From the NCBI GenBank assembly GCA_902554335.1, contig CACDOD010000001.1, positions 39,596 to 103,595 of the forward strand: 64,000 nt of DNA. The letters run 5' to 3'. Origin of the DNA: an uncultured Pelagibacteraceae bacterium (GTDB lineage: Bacteria > Pseudomonadota > Alphaproteobacteria > Pelagibacterales > Pelagibacteraceae). A model generated the notes under the pieces. That model saw nothing but the letters and a program-made list of their open reading frames with translations. It did no database searches and was not told the origin of the DNA. Positions 24,495 to 33,612 of the stretch are shown here, piece by piece; the first letter of the stretch is position 1, and the number at the start of each line of letters is the position of its first letter. The translations under genes and the position numbers were made by a program.

Positions 24495-25011
24495 TTTTTC
24501 CTCTATAAGTGTTTTTAAGCTGAGTGTAAGCTAGAGTAATAATTTTTAGCTTTTCCTCAAATTTTTTGTTACCAGAATTCATATCAGGGTGAAATTTTTT
24601 AACAAGCTTTTTAAATTTTTCTCGTATTTTTTTCCACTCTATACCTACTGGAATTTCAAGAATATTAAAGGCCTGAAAATCTTGGCTACTGTATCTAAAT
24701 CTTTTCATGTGATCTATTTCCTCAAAATTTTTAAACTTTTTTGTCTCATCTTTAAGAGCATTATTCCAAAGTATTTTAAAAAAGTTATCCGAAGAACTGA
24801 AACTTTGAGTAGGTTTATGCCATATCATATCAGATTTTATAAATTCCATAATTTGTTGATCGTTCATTCCTGAGAAGTAATTCCAATTTTTATTAAATTC
24901 TTTAATGTGGTCTATACAAAGCATTCTATACTTTTTGCTATTATCTTTTTCAACTGGAGCTTTAAACTCGCCTGAATTATTACAGTTTTTCCACTCGCAA
25001 ATTGTTTTCAT
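24478..25011 (-). CDS. J-domain (DnaJ-like) co-chaperone upstream of cobST
   Basis: 177 aa from the ATG at 25011; a longer open frame exists to 25068, but [10 protein letters not shown] matches the start known for alphaproteobacterial relatives. The N-terminal part has a possible metal site (Cys5, Cys10, Cys32, His35: CEWKNC...LCIDHIKE), then NWNYFSGM. The C-terminal J domain carries the HPD tripeptide (141-143). J proteins stimulate DnaK. The fixed position next to cobS suggests it delivers DnaK to the CobS/CobT complex or a shared client. Divergent from bolA with 25 bases between. Confidence 0.85.
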   Translation of the reverse strand: MKTICEWKNCNNSGEFKAPVEKDNSKKYRMLCIDHIKEFNKNWNYFSGMNDQQIMEFIKSDMIWHKPTQSFSSSDNFFKILWNNALKDETKKFKNFEEIDHMKRFRYSSQDFQAFNILEIPVGIEWKKIREKFKKLVKKFHPDMNSGNKKFEEKLKIITLAYTQLKNTYRGKIDTKY

Positions 25012-25036
25012 AATTATATAATTTACAATATTTGTT

Positions 25037-25297
25037 ATGGATATAGAAAATTTATCAAAAAATATCAAAACAAAATTATTAAAAAATTCTTCAATAAATA
25101 ACGTTGAAATTGAAGATAAAACATATCTTCATCTTAAGCATACCTCTCACGAAAAAAATAAGTTTCATATAAAATTAATTATTTTTTCAGAAGAGCTAAA
25201 GCAAATAAATAAATTAAACTCAACCAAAAAGATTTATAAAATTTTGGATGAAGAAATTAAAAAATATTTACACTCTATTCAAATTCTAATTAAGTAA
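25037..25297 (+). CDS. bolA: BolA-family protein
   Basis: 86 aa. Matches the BolA/class II KH-like fold: N-terminal helix (LSKNIKTKLL), strands with HLKHTSHEKNKFHIKLIIFS carrying the conserved histidines, and C-terminal ILDEEIKKYLHSIQI. BolA proteins bind monothiol glutaredoxins through a shared 2Fe-2S cluster and act in iron and cluster traffic. The bolA / J-protein / cobS / cobT neighbourhood is common in alphaproteobacteria. Ends inside the aroB tail (12-base convergent overlap). Confidence 0.88.
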   Translation: MDIENLSKNIKTKLLKNSSINNVEIEDKTYLHLKHTSHEKNKFHIKLIIFSEELKQINKLNSTKKIYKILDEEIKKYLHSIQILIK

Positions 25298-26383
25298 GAA
25301 CAAATTAATAAACTTTTTTACATAATCAGTGTTTAGCTGATTGTTAATGTTTACAACACCAATTTTTTTTAAGGTTATAAAATTGATTTTTTTCGAGGTG
25401 TTTTTCTTATCAGTAACCATAAAACTTAAAATTTTATTCAAATCTTTTTTATTAAAAAATTTATTTAAATCATCAAAATGTAATTTAGCTAAGTGGGAGG
25501 AAATCAATTGGTAATCTTTATTACTTATTGTTTTCAATCTTTTACTTAAGTTTATTGAAGAATATATGCCATATAATACAGCTTCCCCATGATTTAACTT
25601 TTTTGAGTAGTTCAAGGTCGCCTCGTAAGCATGTCCAAAAGTATGACCTAAATTTAAACTTTTTCTAATATTTTTCTCTCTTTCATCTTTTTCAACTATC
25701 TGTTTTTTTATTTTACAACTCTCTAAAATTGCTTTTTCAATAATTTTTTTTTCTAATTTCAAAATTTTTTTCAGATTCTTATCCAGAAATAAAAAAAATT
25801 TTTTACTTTTTATTAGAGAATGCTTTAAAATTTCTGCATATCCACAAATAATTTCTCTTTTAGGCAAACTATTTAACAACATAGTATCTGAAATCACTAT
25901 GTCTGGTTGATAAAATGAACCAATCAAATTTTTTCCTAACCTGCTATTGACACCAGTTTTACCTCCAATTGAAGAGTCCACTTGTGATAAAAGAGTTGAG
26001 GGAATATTTATAAATTTCAAACCTCTTTTGTAAATGCTTGCAGCAAACCCAGAAATATCACCTACAATTCCTCCACCAAGACAAATAATTACATCATTCC
26101 TTGTAAAATTGTTTTTTAATAAAAATTCAAGAATTAAATTCACATTTAAAATATTTTTATTTCTTTCAGATGCATTAAAAAAATAAATTAATTTTTTTTC
26201 TGAATTAATTTTAGATTTTATTCTTTTGATGAAATATTTAGGAATTTTTCTATCAACCACTAATAATGCTTTTTTAAATTTAATCTTTTCTTTATTAATT
26301 ATTTTGTTGAGCTGAGAAATAACATTATATCCGATATAAATATTGTAATGTTTACTCTTTGTTTTAACTGGTAGAATTTTCAT
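25286..26383 (-). CDS. aroB: 3-dehydroquinate synthase
   Basis: Converts DAHP to 3-dehydroquinate, second step of the shikimate pathway. 365 aa with the NAD-binding GGGIVGDISGFAA, the active-site region PSTLLSQVDSSIGGKTGVN and the zinc ligand region GHTFGHAYE plus a later NHGEA motif. It overlaps the aroK end by 20 bases, forming the usual aroK-aroB pair. aroA lies at 59095. Confidence 0.95.
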   Translation of the reverse strand: MKILPVKTKSKHYNIYIGYNVISQLNKIINKEKIKFKKALLVVDRKIPKYFIKRIKSKINSEKKLIYFFNASERNKNILNVNLILEFLLKNNFTRNDVIICLGGGIVGDISGFAASIYKRGLKFINIPSTLLSQVDSSIGGKTGVNSRLGKNLIGSFYQPDIVISDTMLLNSLPKREIICGYAEILKHSLIKSKKFFLFLDKNLKKILKLEKKIIEKAILESCKIKKQIVEKDEREKNIRKSLNLGHTFGHAYEATLNYSKKLNHGEAVLYGIYSSINLSKRLKTISNKDYQLISSHLAKLHFDDLNKFFNKKDLNKILSFMVTDKKNTSKKINFITLKKIGVVNINNQLNTDYVKKFINLFLLN

Positions 26384-26885
26384 TTTTTATAATTTCAATT
26401 ATTTGATTTGTAATTTCATTTTTATTTTTATTTTCACAGTTTACTTTATAATCAGATAATTTATAGAATTTAACTCTTTTTCTATAAAGATTAGCTAAAT
26501 CTCTTTCATTTAATTTTAAAGCTAAAGGTCGTCTAGTATTTCTTGTTATTCTTGTCAAAATTGTCTTTAATTTCCAATTTAACCATATTGAATAACTATT
26601 TTTTTTTATCTTTTTTCTGACCTTATCGTTTAAAAATGTACCACCTCCTAATGAAATTACTCTTTTATTTTTTTCCAAAAAAGATAAAGAAATCTTTTCT
26701 TCAATTTTTCTAAAAAATCCTTCACCCTTATTTTGAAAAATATCTATAATTTTTTCATTTTCTGAATTTTCAATCTCAGTATCAATATCAATAAATTGAT
26801 ATCCTAATTTTTTAGCTAGTTTAAAACCAATAGTGGTTTTTCCAGCCCCCATCATACCAATTAATACTATATTTTTTTTTAACAT
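26364..26885 (-). CDS. aroK: Shikimate kinase
   Basis: 173 aa. P-loop GMMGAGKTTIG at the N-terminus, shikimate-binding DID (DIDTEIE) and GEGFFRKIEE, GGGTFLN, and the lid arginines in TRNTRRPLA. Phosphorylates shikimate at the 3-position. Paired with aroB by a 20-base overlap; the 55-base gap upstream separates it from a divergent small membrane protein gene. Confidence 0.95.
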   Translation of the reverse strand: MLKKNIVLIGMMGAGKTTIGFKLAKKLGYQFIDIDTEIENSENEKIIDIFQNKGEGFFRKIEEKISLSFLEKNKRVISLGGGTFLNDKVRKKIKKNSYSIWLNWKLKTILTRITRNTRRPLALKLNERDLANLYRKRVKFYKLSDYKVNCENKNKNEITNQIIEIIKNENSTS

Positions 26886-26940
26886 TTAATAATATTGAAA
26901 AAACACAAATATGTCTTATTTCTAAACTAATTAATCATTT

Positions 26941-27123
26941 ATGGAATTTCAAAGAAAAAATAATTCAATTTTTGGCAAGTTGAAAGGCCCAATATTTAAA
27001 TTTTCTTTTATAATTCTAATTTTAATAGGGTTAATTTACGTTATTGGCTCAATAGACTTTCCTGCGCCTAATAAGAAAATTGAAAAAATCATACCTAATG
27101 AAAATTTCAAAATTATTAAATAA
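26941..27123 (+). CDS. Small single-pass membrane protein, unknown function
   Basis: 60 aa. A basic N-terminus (FQRKNNSIFGKLKG) is followed by one hydrophobic helix (about residues 18-38) and a short polar tail. Its last 26 bases overlap the start of the next gene in another frame, a typical coupling in this genome. No family recognised. It could be a leader for the exported protein downstream or an inner-membrane peptide. Kept because the hydrophobic pattern and spacing look coding. Confidence 0.5.
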   Translation: MEFQRKNNSIFGKLKGPIFKFSFIILILIGLIYVIGSIDFPAPNKKIEKIIPNENFKIIK

Positions 27124-28864
27124 AAAAAGACTTTTATCCATTTTATTTTTTGTATTCATTAGTAATTCGATGGCTAATGAACCAGTTGATATTTGGAATA
27201 TAGATAAGAATAAAGAAGAGACAGACCAAATAAGTGAAAATGTATTATTAGATGAGGAGAAAATAACAGAAGAAAATATATCTGTTTATAACTTAAATAA
27301 TCAAAAAAATGAAAATAGTCAAAATAAAGTATTTTCAGAAAGTAATCTTGAAAATAATTTATCTTTATTTGGACTTTATGATCCCGATAAAAATAATTTA
27401 ACAATTGATATGTGGAATGAATCGAATGGTGAAGAAATTAAAAAAATATTTAGAAAAATTTTTTCACAAGAGTTATCTAGCGATGCTTTAGATATACTTG
27501 AAATAGCATTATTAACTAACTCAAATACTCCAATAAAAAATATTACTAAAAAGGAGTTTTATAATTTTCAAAAGAACTTTTTGATTAAAAATAATAATAT
27601 GGAACTAATAAAATCATTTATAGAAAATAATCAAAATTTTTATTTTATAGATGAGTTGATAAACTATTACGCAAACTATTACCTTGCAGAGGCAAATTTA
27701 GAAAAGAGTTGTGAATTATTTGATACAATTGGAGAAGTAACTTTAAATAATGATTACTCTTCAAAATTAAAAATATACTGTTTAATAAATGCCAACAAAA
27801 TAGATCAAGCTTTACTTATTTTTGATCTAAAAAAAGAGTTAGGATTTAATGATAATTTTTTTGAAAAAAAAATATTTAAATTAATTGGATTTGAGGATGA
27901 AAGTAACCAAATTTCTGATAAAAGTCTATTAGATCTTCACCTATCGCATAGAGTTGTGGAAAACTTTAAATATATACCAAGCGATAAAACTTCAAAAGAT
28001 ATATGGAAATATTTGGCATCTGCAAATCTCTTAGAAAAAGTAGAAAATATAGATTTAGAGGATATTGAAAAAATCAATTTAATAGAAAAAGCAGTCCACA
28101 ACGGAAATTATAGCGAATATGATCTTTTTAGTTTGTATACAAGGTTTCAATTTAATTTTAATCAACTTCTATCTGCAAAAGAAAATTATAAAACTTTAGA
28201 TAATTCAAGTCAAAGAGCTCTAATATATCAAAAAATGCTACTAACTATTGATCCAACTGAAAAATTAAGATTAGCAAGATTATTAAAAAATTTATTTGAA
28301 GCAGATGAAATAGGAGATGCTTTTTATACAGAGCTATCAAAAATATTATCGTCTGTAGATGATACTAAAATTTCCGCAGATTTAGCAACGTTTTATAATG
28401 AAAATATTATTAATGAGGAAGTAGAAATTAAAAAAATAAAATTTAATAATAAAATTATTCATCAATCAAAATTGTTAAATTATTTTGTTGAAAAAAATGA
28501 TATTTCAAAAGTTGAAAAAGAAACAAATGATTTACTCAAAAATATTTTGAAAGATAAAAAATATATAATTACAACAAATGACGAGATATTATTAGAATCA
28601 CTTAAATATGACGGTGTTAAAATCTTAAAAAAATATTCAGATAAATATAAATCAACGGTAAATATACCTCCTGACATACAATCTAAAATTAATAATAGAG
28701 ATTTAGGGTTAATTTTACTGAGAATCGTTGAGATTATTGGTGAAGATAAATTAGAAAAGCTTGGATCTGAAACTCTTAATTTCATATTAATTACACTAAA
28801 TCAACTTGACCTTGATACAATTAGAAATAAAATTATTTTAAAAACTTTACCAATCAGGGTATAA
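27098..28864 (+). CDS. Exported alpha-helical (TPR-like) protein, unknown function
   Basis: 588 aa from ATG 27098, which leaves a clean signal peptide: basic MKISKLLNKKR, hydrophobic core LLSILFFVFI, likely cleavage after SMA. (The frame opens 18 bases earlier.) An acidic, Asn-rich stretch follows to about 110, then helical pairs resembling TPR/SEL-type repeats (for example NYYLAEANLEKSCELFDTIG and KIDQALLIFDL). No catalytic motif. Large exported helical proteins of unknown role occur near aroK in other alphaproteobacteria. Likely periplasmic. 12 bases upstream of def. Confidence 0.7.
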   Translation: MKISKLLNKKRLLSILFFVFISNSMANEPVDIWNIDKNKEETDQISENVLLDEEKITEENISVYNLNNQKNENSQNKVFSESNLENNLSLFGLYDPDKNNLTIDMWNESNGEEIKKIFRKIFSQELSSDALDILEIALLTNSNTPIKNITKKEFYNFQKNFLIKNNNMELIKSFIENNQNFYFIDELINYYANYYLAEANLEKSCELFDTIGEVTLNNDYSSKLKIYCLINANKIDQALLIFDLKKELGFNDNFFEKKIFKLIGFEDESNQISDKSLLDLHLSHRVVENFKYIPSDKTSKDIWKYLASANLLEKVENIDLEDIEKINLIEKAVHNGNYSEYDLFSLYTRFQFNFNQLLSAKENYKTLDNSSQRALIYQKMLLTIDPTEKLRLARLLKNLFEADEIGDAFYTELSKILSSVDDTKISADLATFYNENIINEEVEIKKIKFNNKIIHQSKLLNYFVEKNDISKVEKETNDLLKNILKDKKYIITTNDEILLESLKYDGVKILKKYSDKYKSTVNIPPDIQSKINNRDLGLILLRIVEIIGEDKLEKLGSETLNFILITLNQLDLDTIRNKIILKTLPIRV

Positions 28865-28876
28865 ATCAATTAAATT

Positions 28877-29401
28877 ATGGCTATTAAAGAAATATTAACA
28901 GAACCGAATAAAATTTTACGACAAATATCAAAATCTGTTGATAAGGTAACAAAAGAGGAGCAAATGTTAATGGATGATATGCTTGAGACTATGTATCAAG
29001 CAAATGGAATTGGGTTAGCCGCAATCCAAATTGGAGTTCCAAAAAGAATAATTGTTATGGATATTGCCAAAAAAGATGAAAAAAAAAATCCAATGTATTT
29101 TGTAAACCCAATAATTAAAAATAAAACAAAAGACCTATCAACATATGAGGAAGGCTGCTTATCAGTTCCTAATCAATTTGCTGAAGTAGATAGACCTGCC
29201 ACTTGTGAGGTCGAATATTTAGATTACAACGGAGAGAAAAAAATTCTAAAAGCAACCGGATTGTTAGCAACCTGCATTCAGCACGAGATGGATCATTTAC
29301 AGGGAATATTATTTATTGATTATCTTTCAAAATTAAAAAAATCAATGATAATTAAAAAACTATCTAAACAGAAAAAGAGTTCTGAAGCCATAGTAATTTA
29401 A
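28877..29401 (+). CDS. def: Peptide deformylase
   Basis: Removes formyl from the N-terminal Met of new proteins. 174 aa with all three metal-site motifs: motif 1 GIGLAAIQIG, motif 2 EGCLSVP (metal Cys) and motif 3 QHEMDHLQG (two metal His and catalytic Glu). Three bases precede the fmt start, so deformylase and formyltransferase are made together; truA follows. Confidence 0.97.
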   Translation: MAIKEILTEPNKILRQISKSVDKVTKEEQMLMDDMLETMYQANGIGLAAIQIGVPKRIIVMDIAKKDEKKNPMYFVNPIIKNKTKDLSTYEEGCLSVPNQFAEVDRPATCEVEYLDYNGEKKILKATGLLATCIQHEMDHLQGILFIDYLSKLKKSMIIKKLSKQKKSSEAIVI

Positions 29402-29404
29402 ATC

Positions 29405-30334
29405 ATGCAAAAAAAAATTGGTTTTATGGGAACACCAAATTTTGCTGTTCCAATTCTAAAAAATATTTACCAAAATGGTTATGAAGTAACTGTAGTTTAT
29501 TCTCAACCGCCAAGAAAATCAAATAGAGGACAAAAATTTGAAAAATCTCCAATCCATTCATTTGCTGAAACGATAAGTCTTGAAGTAAGAACGCCCGATC
29601 AATTAAAAAATAACAAAACTGAATATGAGTACTTTAAAAATCTAAATTTAGATTTAGTTATTATAGTAGCTTATGGGATGATTATTCCTAAAGAATTTTT
29701 ATCATTAAGCAAAGAGGGTTTTATTAATCTTCATGCATCGATACTTCCAAAATGGAGAGGTGCAGCACCAATTCAGAGATCAATAATGAACAAGGACAAA
29801 GAAACTGGGATTAGTGTGATGAAAATAAATGAAAAACTAGATGAGGGTGGTATATCACATATTTTTAAAATTAATATTGAGAAAAATGAAAACTCCCAAA
29901 CATTGTCTGATAAACTTTCAAATCTTGCGTCTAAAAAAATTTCGGAAATCATCGACAGCATTATGGATAAAGAAGTTAAATTTAAACCCCAAGATCACTC
30001 CCAAGCAACATATGCAAAAAAAATAAAAAAAACAGAGGGATTAATCGATTGGAATGAGAAAGCGGAGGATATTATTGGAAAAATAAATGGATTATATCCA
30101 TATCCTGGTGTTTTTTTTATTTTTAGGGGAGAAAGATATAAAATCTTAAAAGCACAAATATCTTTTAGTAAAAATCAACCAGGCAAAGTGCTTTCTAACG
30201 ATCTAGAAATCAGCTGTGGTGAAAATTCAATTAAAGTTTTAAATATTCAACGTGAAGGCAAAAAACCCCAAAAAATAAATGAATTTATGCTCGGTTCTCA
30301 AATTCAAACGGGGACTTATTTACTTGATGTTTAG
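29405..30334 (+). CDS. fmt: Methionyl-tRNA formyltransferase
   Basis: Formylates initiator Met-tRNA using 10-formyl-THF. 309 aa: N-terminal Rossmann-type domain starting KIGFMGTPNFAVPIL, catalytic motif NLHASILPKWRGAAPIQ (Asn and His) and the downstream Asp in KLDEGG, then a C-terminal OB-fold domain. Overlaps truA by eight bases. def-fmt-truA is a widespread alphaproteobacterial order. Confidence 0.96.
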   Translation: MQKKIGFMGTPNFAVPILKNIYQNGYEVTVVYSQPPRKSNRGQKFEKSPIHSFAETISLEVRTPDQLKNNKTEYEYFKNLNLDLVIIVAYGMIIPKEFLSLSKEGFINLHASILPKWRGAAPIQRSIMNKDKETGISVMKINEKLDEGGISHIFKINIEKNENSQTLSDKLSNLASKKISEIIDSIMDKEVKFKPQDHSQATYAKKIKKTEGLIDWNEKAEDIIGKINGLYPYPGVFFIFRGERYKILKAQISFSKNQPGKVLSNDLEISCGENSIKVLNIQREGKKPQKINEFMLGSQIQTGTYLLDV

Positions 30335-31067
30335 GTATCAAATTATAATAGAATACGATGGAACCAACCATTCTGGCTGGCAAGCACAAAAAAATGGAAA
30401 ATCAATTCAAAAAGACGTAGAGAAAACTTTTTCCAAGATTTTAAAAAAAAAAATTAAAATCAGCGGTTCAGGTAGAACTGATGCTGGAGTTCACTCCAAA
30501 AATCAATCTGCTCATTTTGATCATGAGAATTTAATATTAAACAAAAATAAATTAATTTCTTCAGTAAATCATTTTTTAAATAAAAAAAATATTTCAATAA
30601 AAAAAATTGTTAGAAAAAAAAAGGATTTCCATGCGAGATATTCTGCAAAGGAGAGAATATATGAATATATTATTCTAAATAGAGATGCGCCTCCCATATT
30701 ATATAAAAATAAAGTTTGGCATTTAAGATCTAAACTAGACATTAAACTCTTAAAAAAAGGAGCAAAGAAATTAATTGGGACTCATAATTTTAATGCATTT
30801 AGATCTTCTAATTGTCAGGCTAAATCTCCAATAAGAACTTTAAAAACAATTAAGATTACGAAGAAAAAAGAAAAAATAATTTTTGTTTTGAGGTCAAAAT
30901 CATTTCTTAAAAACCAAGTAAGATCAATAATAGGTTGCTTAAAATATGTTGGTGAAAATAAATGGACTATTAAAGATCTCGAAGAAGTTCTTAAGTCAAA
31001 AAATAGAAATAGTTGCGCTCCTCCAGCACCTGCACAGGGATTGTATTTATCTAAAATTATTTACTAA
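30327..31067 (+). CDS. truA: tRNA pseudouridine(38-40) synthase
   Basis: 246 aa from ATG 30327 (MFRYQIIIEYDGTNHSGWQ); the frame is open 48 bases further up inside fmt, but this start matches the family. Catalytic Asp is in SGRTDAGVHSK. Also visible are FHARYSAKERIYEYII, KSFLKNQVRSIIG and the C-terminal PAPAQGLYL. Modifies uridines 38-40 of the anticodon arm. Its end overlaps the SET-domain gene by 11 bases, tail to tail. Confidence 0.95.
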   Translation: MFRYQIIIEYDGTNHSGWQAQKNGKSIQKDVEKTFSKILKKKIKISGSGRTDAGVHSKNQSAHFDHENLILNKNKLISSVNHFLNKKNISIKKIVRKKKDFHARYSAKERIYEYIILNRDAPPILYKNKVWHLRSKLDIKLLKKGAKKLIGTHNFNAFRSSNCQAKSPIRTLKTIKITKKKEKIIFVLRSKSFLKNQVRSIIGCLKYVGENKWTIKDLEEVLKSKNRNSCAPPAPAQGLYLSKIIY

Positions 31068-31515
31068 GCCTGAGTGATTTTTTAATTCTCCATCGTGAAG
31101 TTTGTTTTACAATATATCCACAACAGTTCTTTGAATTACATTTACATGGGTAATCTTTAAAATCTTCATCAAAACTGAAGCCATAGTCATACGAGAGTTC
31201 CTCGCCTTTTTTAATATCTTTAATTGACTCGATCCACAATTTTAAACCTTTACCAACAACTTCACAATTTGGATTACAAGAATGATTTATAAGTCTCGCT
31301 GTATTAAAATTGTAATCTCCATCTAGGTCATATCTTTTATTTATTTCAAAAAGGTAAATTCTCTTTGAGTTATCGAATTTAGGATTAACTTCACTCTCTT
31401 TCTTAGATATTAATTTTCCTTTATAATAAATTATTTTTGTACCCTTTTTAATATCTTTAGCAGCGACTAATCCTTTATTATCAATATTTGATTTTTGAAT
31501 TCTATATAATGCCAT
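31057..31515 (-). CDS. SET-domain protein-lysine methyltransferase
   Basis: 152 aa, essentially a bare SET domain plus post-SET zinc site. KGLVAAKDIKKGTKI starts the fold; the SAM/knot motif is RLINHSCNPNC (75-84), the catalytic tyrosine region is ELSYDYGF (106-113), and the post-SET cysteines are C124, C126 and C131 (CxCx4C), which with C80 or C84 can bind zinc. Such proteins use SAM to methylate lysine side chains. The bacterial target is unknown. Last gene of the rpmH-to-dap operon, 30 bases after an HDAC-family gene. Confidence 0.88.
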   Translation of the reverse strand: MALYRIQKSNIDNKGLVAAKDIKKGTKIIYYKGKLISKKESEVNPKFDNSKRIYLFEINKRYDLDGDYNFNTARLINHSCNPNCEVVGKGLKLWIESIKDIKKGEELSYDYGFSFDEDFKDYPCKCNSKNCCGYIVKQTSRWRIKKSLRLSK

Positions 31516-31545
31516 TAAGTCTATTTATGATAATTTTTCGGAAAC

Positions 31546-32469
31546 TCAATTGAATTCTAGAAGTGCGTTAACATGTTCATTCGCACTATCAGCAAGAGCT
31601 TTAAGGTCATAGCCACCCTCAAGAATAGATACAACTTTTCCGTTACAGAATTGTTTTGTAGTTTGCAAAACTCTTTTGGTTATTTCATAATAGTCCCTAG
31701 ATTCTAAATTTAACTGACATAAAGGATCATCCTTATGAGCGTCAAATCCTGCAGACATTAATATGAATTCAGGCTGAAATGCTTTTAATCTTTTGAGCAT
31801 ATGTTCGTAAGCATCTAAATATTCTCTCGAAGTCGTACCAGCAGACAAAGGAATATTAAGCGCATTATTATGATCCCCCTTTTCATGTTCTGTTCCTCCC
31901 CCTGGATAGTATGGATATTGATGTAGGCTTGAGAAAAAAACGTTCTTATTTGATTTGAGAATATCATAAGTTCCATTTCCAAAATGGCAATCCCAATCAA
32001 TTACTGCAACTTTTTTATATTTATATTTTGAAATTAAATAATTTGCGGCAACACCGATATTATTTATCACACAAAAACCCATAGCTTTATTTTTTTCGGC
32101 ATGATGACCTGGAGGTCTAGTAACACAATGAGCAGCTTCAAATTCTTTATTTTCAACTCCATCAATTGCAGAAATTATTGAACCAACTGCATCAAAGGTT
32201 GCATCTTTGCTACCTGGTGAAACCACTGTATCTCCATCTAAAAAAACTAAACCTTTTTCAGGAAAAGCTTTTTCAACTGTATCAAGATAATTGGAAGTAT
32301 GAGTTTGCTTTATAATGTCTTTATTAAAACTCACTGGACTTTTCCAAATTAACTTTTTATTTTTTTTTAATGTATCAATTATCGATGTAATTCTTGAGAT
32401 GCTTTCGGGATGTCCAGAACCAGTATTGTGATTTAAAGAAGATTTAGATGTGATTATTGCTGTTTTCAT
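31546..32469 (-). CDS. Histone deacetylase/acetylpolyamine amidohydrolase family protein
   Basis: 307-aa zinc deacetylase of the HDAC superfamily. Active-site pair H122/H123 in RPPGHHAEKN, zinc ligands D160 and H162 in DWDCHFGNGT and D243 in SAGFDAHKDDPL, and the late LEGGYD segment with the catalytic tyrosine position. Family members remove acetyl or acyl groups from lysine, polyamines or small amines. Translationally coupled to dapE (ATGA overlap), itself a deacylase, and followed by a SET methyltransferase. Substrate is not evident; a role in protein lysine acylation or amine catabolism is inference. Confidence 0.88.
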   Translation of the reverse strand: MKTAIITSKSSLNHNTGSGHPESISRITSIIDTLKKNKKLIWKSPVSFNKDIIKQTHTSNYLDTVEKAFPEKGLVFLDGDTVVSPGSKDATFDAVGSIISAIDGVENKEFEAAHCVTRPPGHHAEKNKAMGFCVINNIGVAANYLISKYKYKKVAVIDWDCHFGNGTYDILKSNKNVFFSSLHQYPYYPGGGTEHEKGDHNNALNIPLSAGTTSREYLDAYEHMLKRLKAFQPEFILMSAGFDAHKDDPLCQLNLESRDYYEITKRVLQTTKQFCNGKVVSILEGGYDLKALADSANEHVNALLEFN

Positions 32470-33608
32470 TTAAAATAATTTTCCAAAATATTATAATATA
32501 TTTTAGTCAATTTTTTCAAATCTGAAATTGGCGATCTTTCATCAACCATGTGAATAGTTGTATTTCTTAATCCTAGTTCTAGTCTTGGAATTGATCCTAA
32601 AAATCTACTATCACTTGTACCACCTCTACAATTTAATTTAGCTGAATTGCCTGTAACTTTTTTAACAATTTTTTTAACCATATAAATCTCTTTATTAGGT
32701 TTTGTATAGAAAGCTTCACCACTTACTCTATATTCTATGCTGGTTTTACATTTTTCTTTTTTTGCAACCATATTGATGATTTTACTTAATTTCTTTCTTA
32801 AAGAAGATGATTTATGCTTAGAATTAAATCTAACATTAAATTTTGCACTCGCCGTTTGAGGAACTACATTTTCAGACAAATTATCTACATTCATTTTGGT
32901 AAACTCCAAATTAGATGGTGGCATAAATTTAGTCCCATTATCAAGTGTTAAACTTTTTAATTTTGCTATTATTTTAGCCAAGGCTGTACATGGATTGATA
33001 TAAGACCCTGCAAATGCTGAGTGACCACTTTTTCCGTATACAGTTATAATTCCATTCATAGAACCGCGTCTTCCAATTCTTATTTCGTCCCCAACCGATC
33101 TATTTGAAGATGGTTCTCCTACTACAGAAAAATCTATTTTCTCACCTTTTTTTTTAAGATATTTCATAACTGCTGGACATCCATAACCTGTTGTTTCTTC
33201 GTCTGCTGAAATAATAATTGAAATTGATCCTTTAAACTTATTTTTTTTGATAAAATTACTTACAGCACTTATCCAGCAAGCTACACCACCTTTCATATCT
33301 TGGGATCCTCTACCATTTAAGTATCCATTTTTAACAACAGCTTTAAAAGGAGAAATTTTCCAATTATTAAGGTTGGTAACCACATCTGTATGTCCTAAAA
33401 AATTTATATGAGGTTTTGATTTGCCAAATCTTGCATATAAATTCAGGGCTGGTTTTGATCCAGTTCCTTTTGATTTAATAATTGTACATTTAAAACCAAT
33501 ATAAGTAAGTTTTTTTGATAAGAATTTCATTATACCCTTATCTTCAGTCTTGACTGTTGGAAATCTTATTAGCTCTTGAGCTAATTTTATTTCGTTGTAA
33601 GTTTTCAT
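32466..33608 (-). CDS. dapE: Succinyl-diaminopimelate desuccinylase
   Basis: M20-family metallopeptidase, 380 aa, cleaving N-succinyl-LL-DAP in lysine and peptidoglycan synthesis. Metal ligands: H and D in FLGHTDVV and GRGSQDMKGG, the catalytic Glu pair in SADEETTGYGC, later VGEPS, and the C-terminal His region TTIHMVDE. Four bases downstream of dapD, the enzyme two steps earlier, and overlapping the HDAC-family gene by four bases. Confidence 0.94.
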   Translation of the reverse strand: MKTYNEIKLAQELIRFPTVKTEDKGIMKFLSKKLTYIGFKCTIIKSKGTGSKPALNLYARFGKSKPHINFLGHTDVVTNLNNWKISPFKAVVKNGYLNGRGSQDMKGGVACWISAVSNFIKKNKFKGSISIIISADEETTGYGCPAVMKYLKKKGEKIDFSVVGEPSSNRSVGDEIRIGRRGSMNGIITVYGKSGHSAFAGSYINPCTALAKIIAKLKSLTLDNGTKFMPPSNLEFTKMNVDNLSENVVPQTASAKFNVRFNSKHKSSSLRKKLSKIINMVAKKEKCKTSIEYRVSGEAFYTKPNKEIYMVKKIVKKVTGNSAKLNCRGGTSDSRFLGSIPRLELGLRNTTIHMVDERSPISDLKKLTKIYYNILENYFK

Positions 33609-33612
33609 TAAT

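Noticed and set aside
24478-25068. Longer J-protein start at 25068
   Set aside because: It would overlap the bolA start, adds a non-conserved hydrophobic stretch, and the family begins near the internal ATG at 25011.
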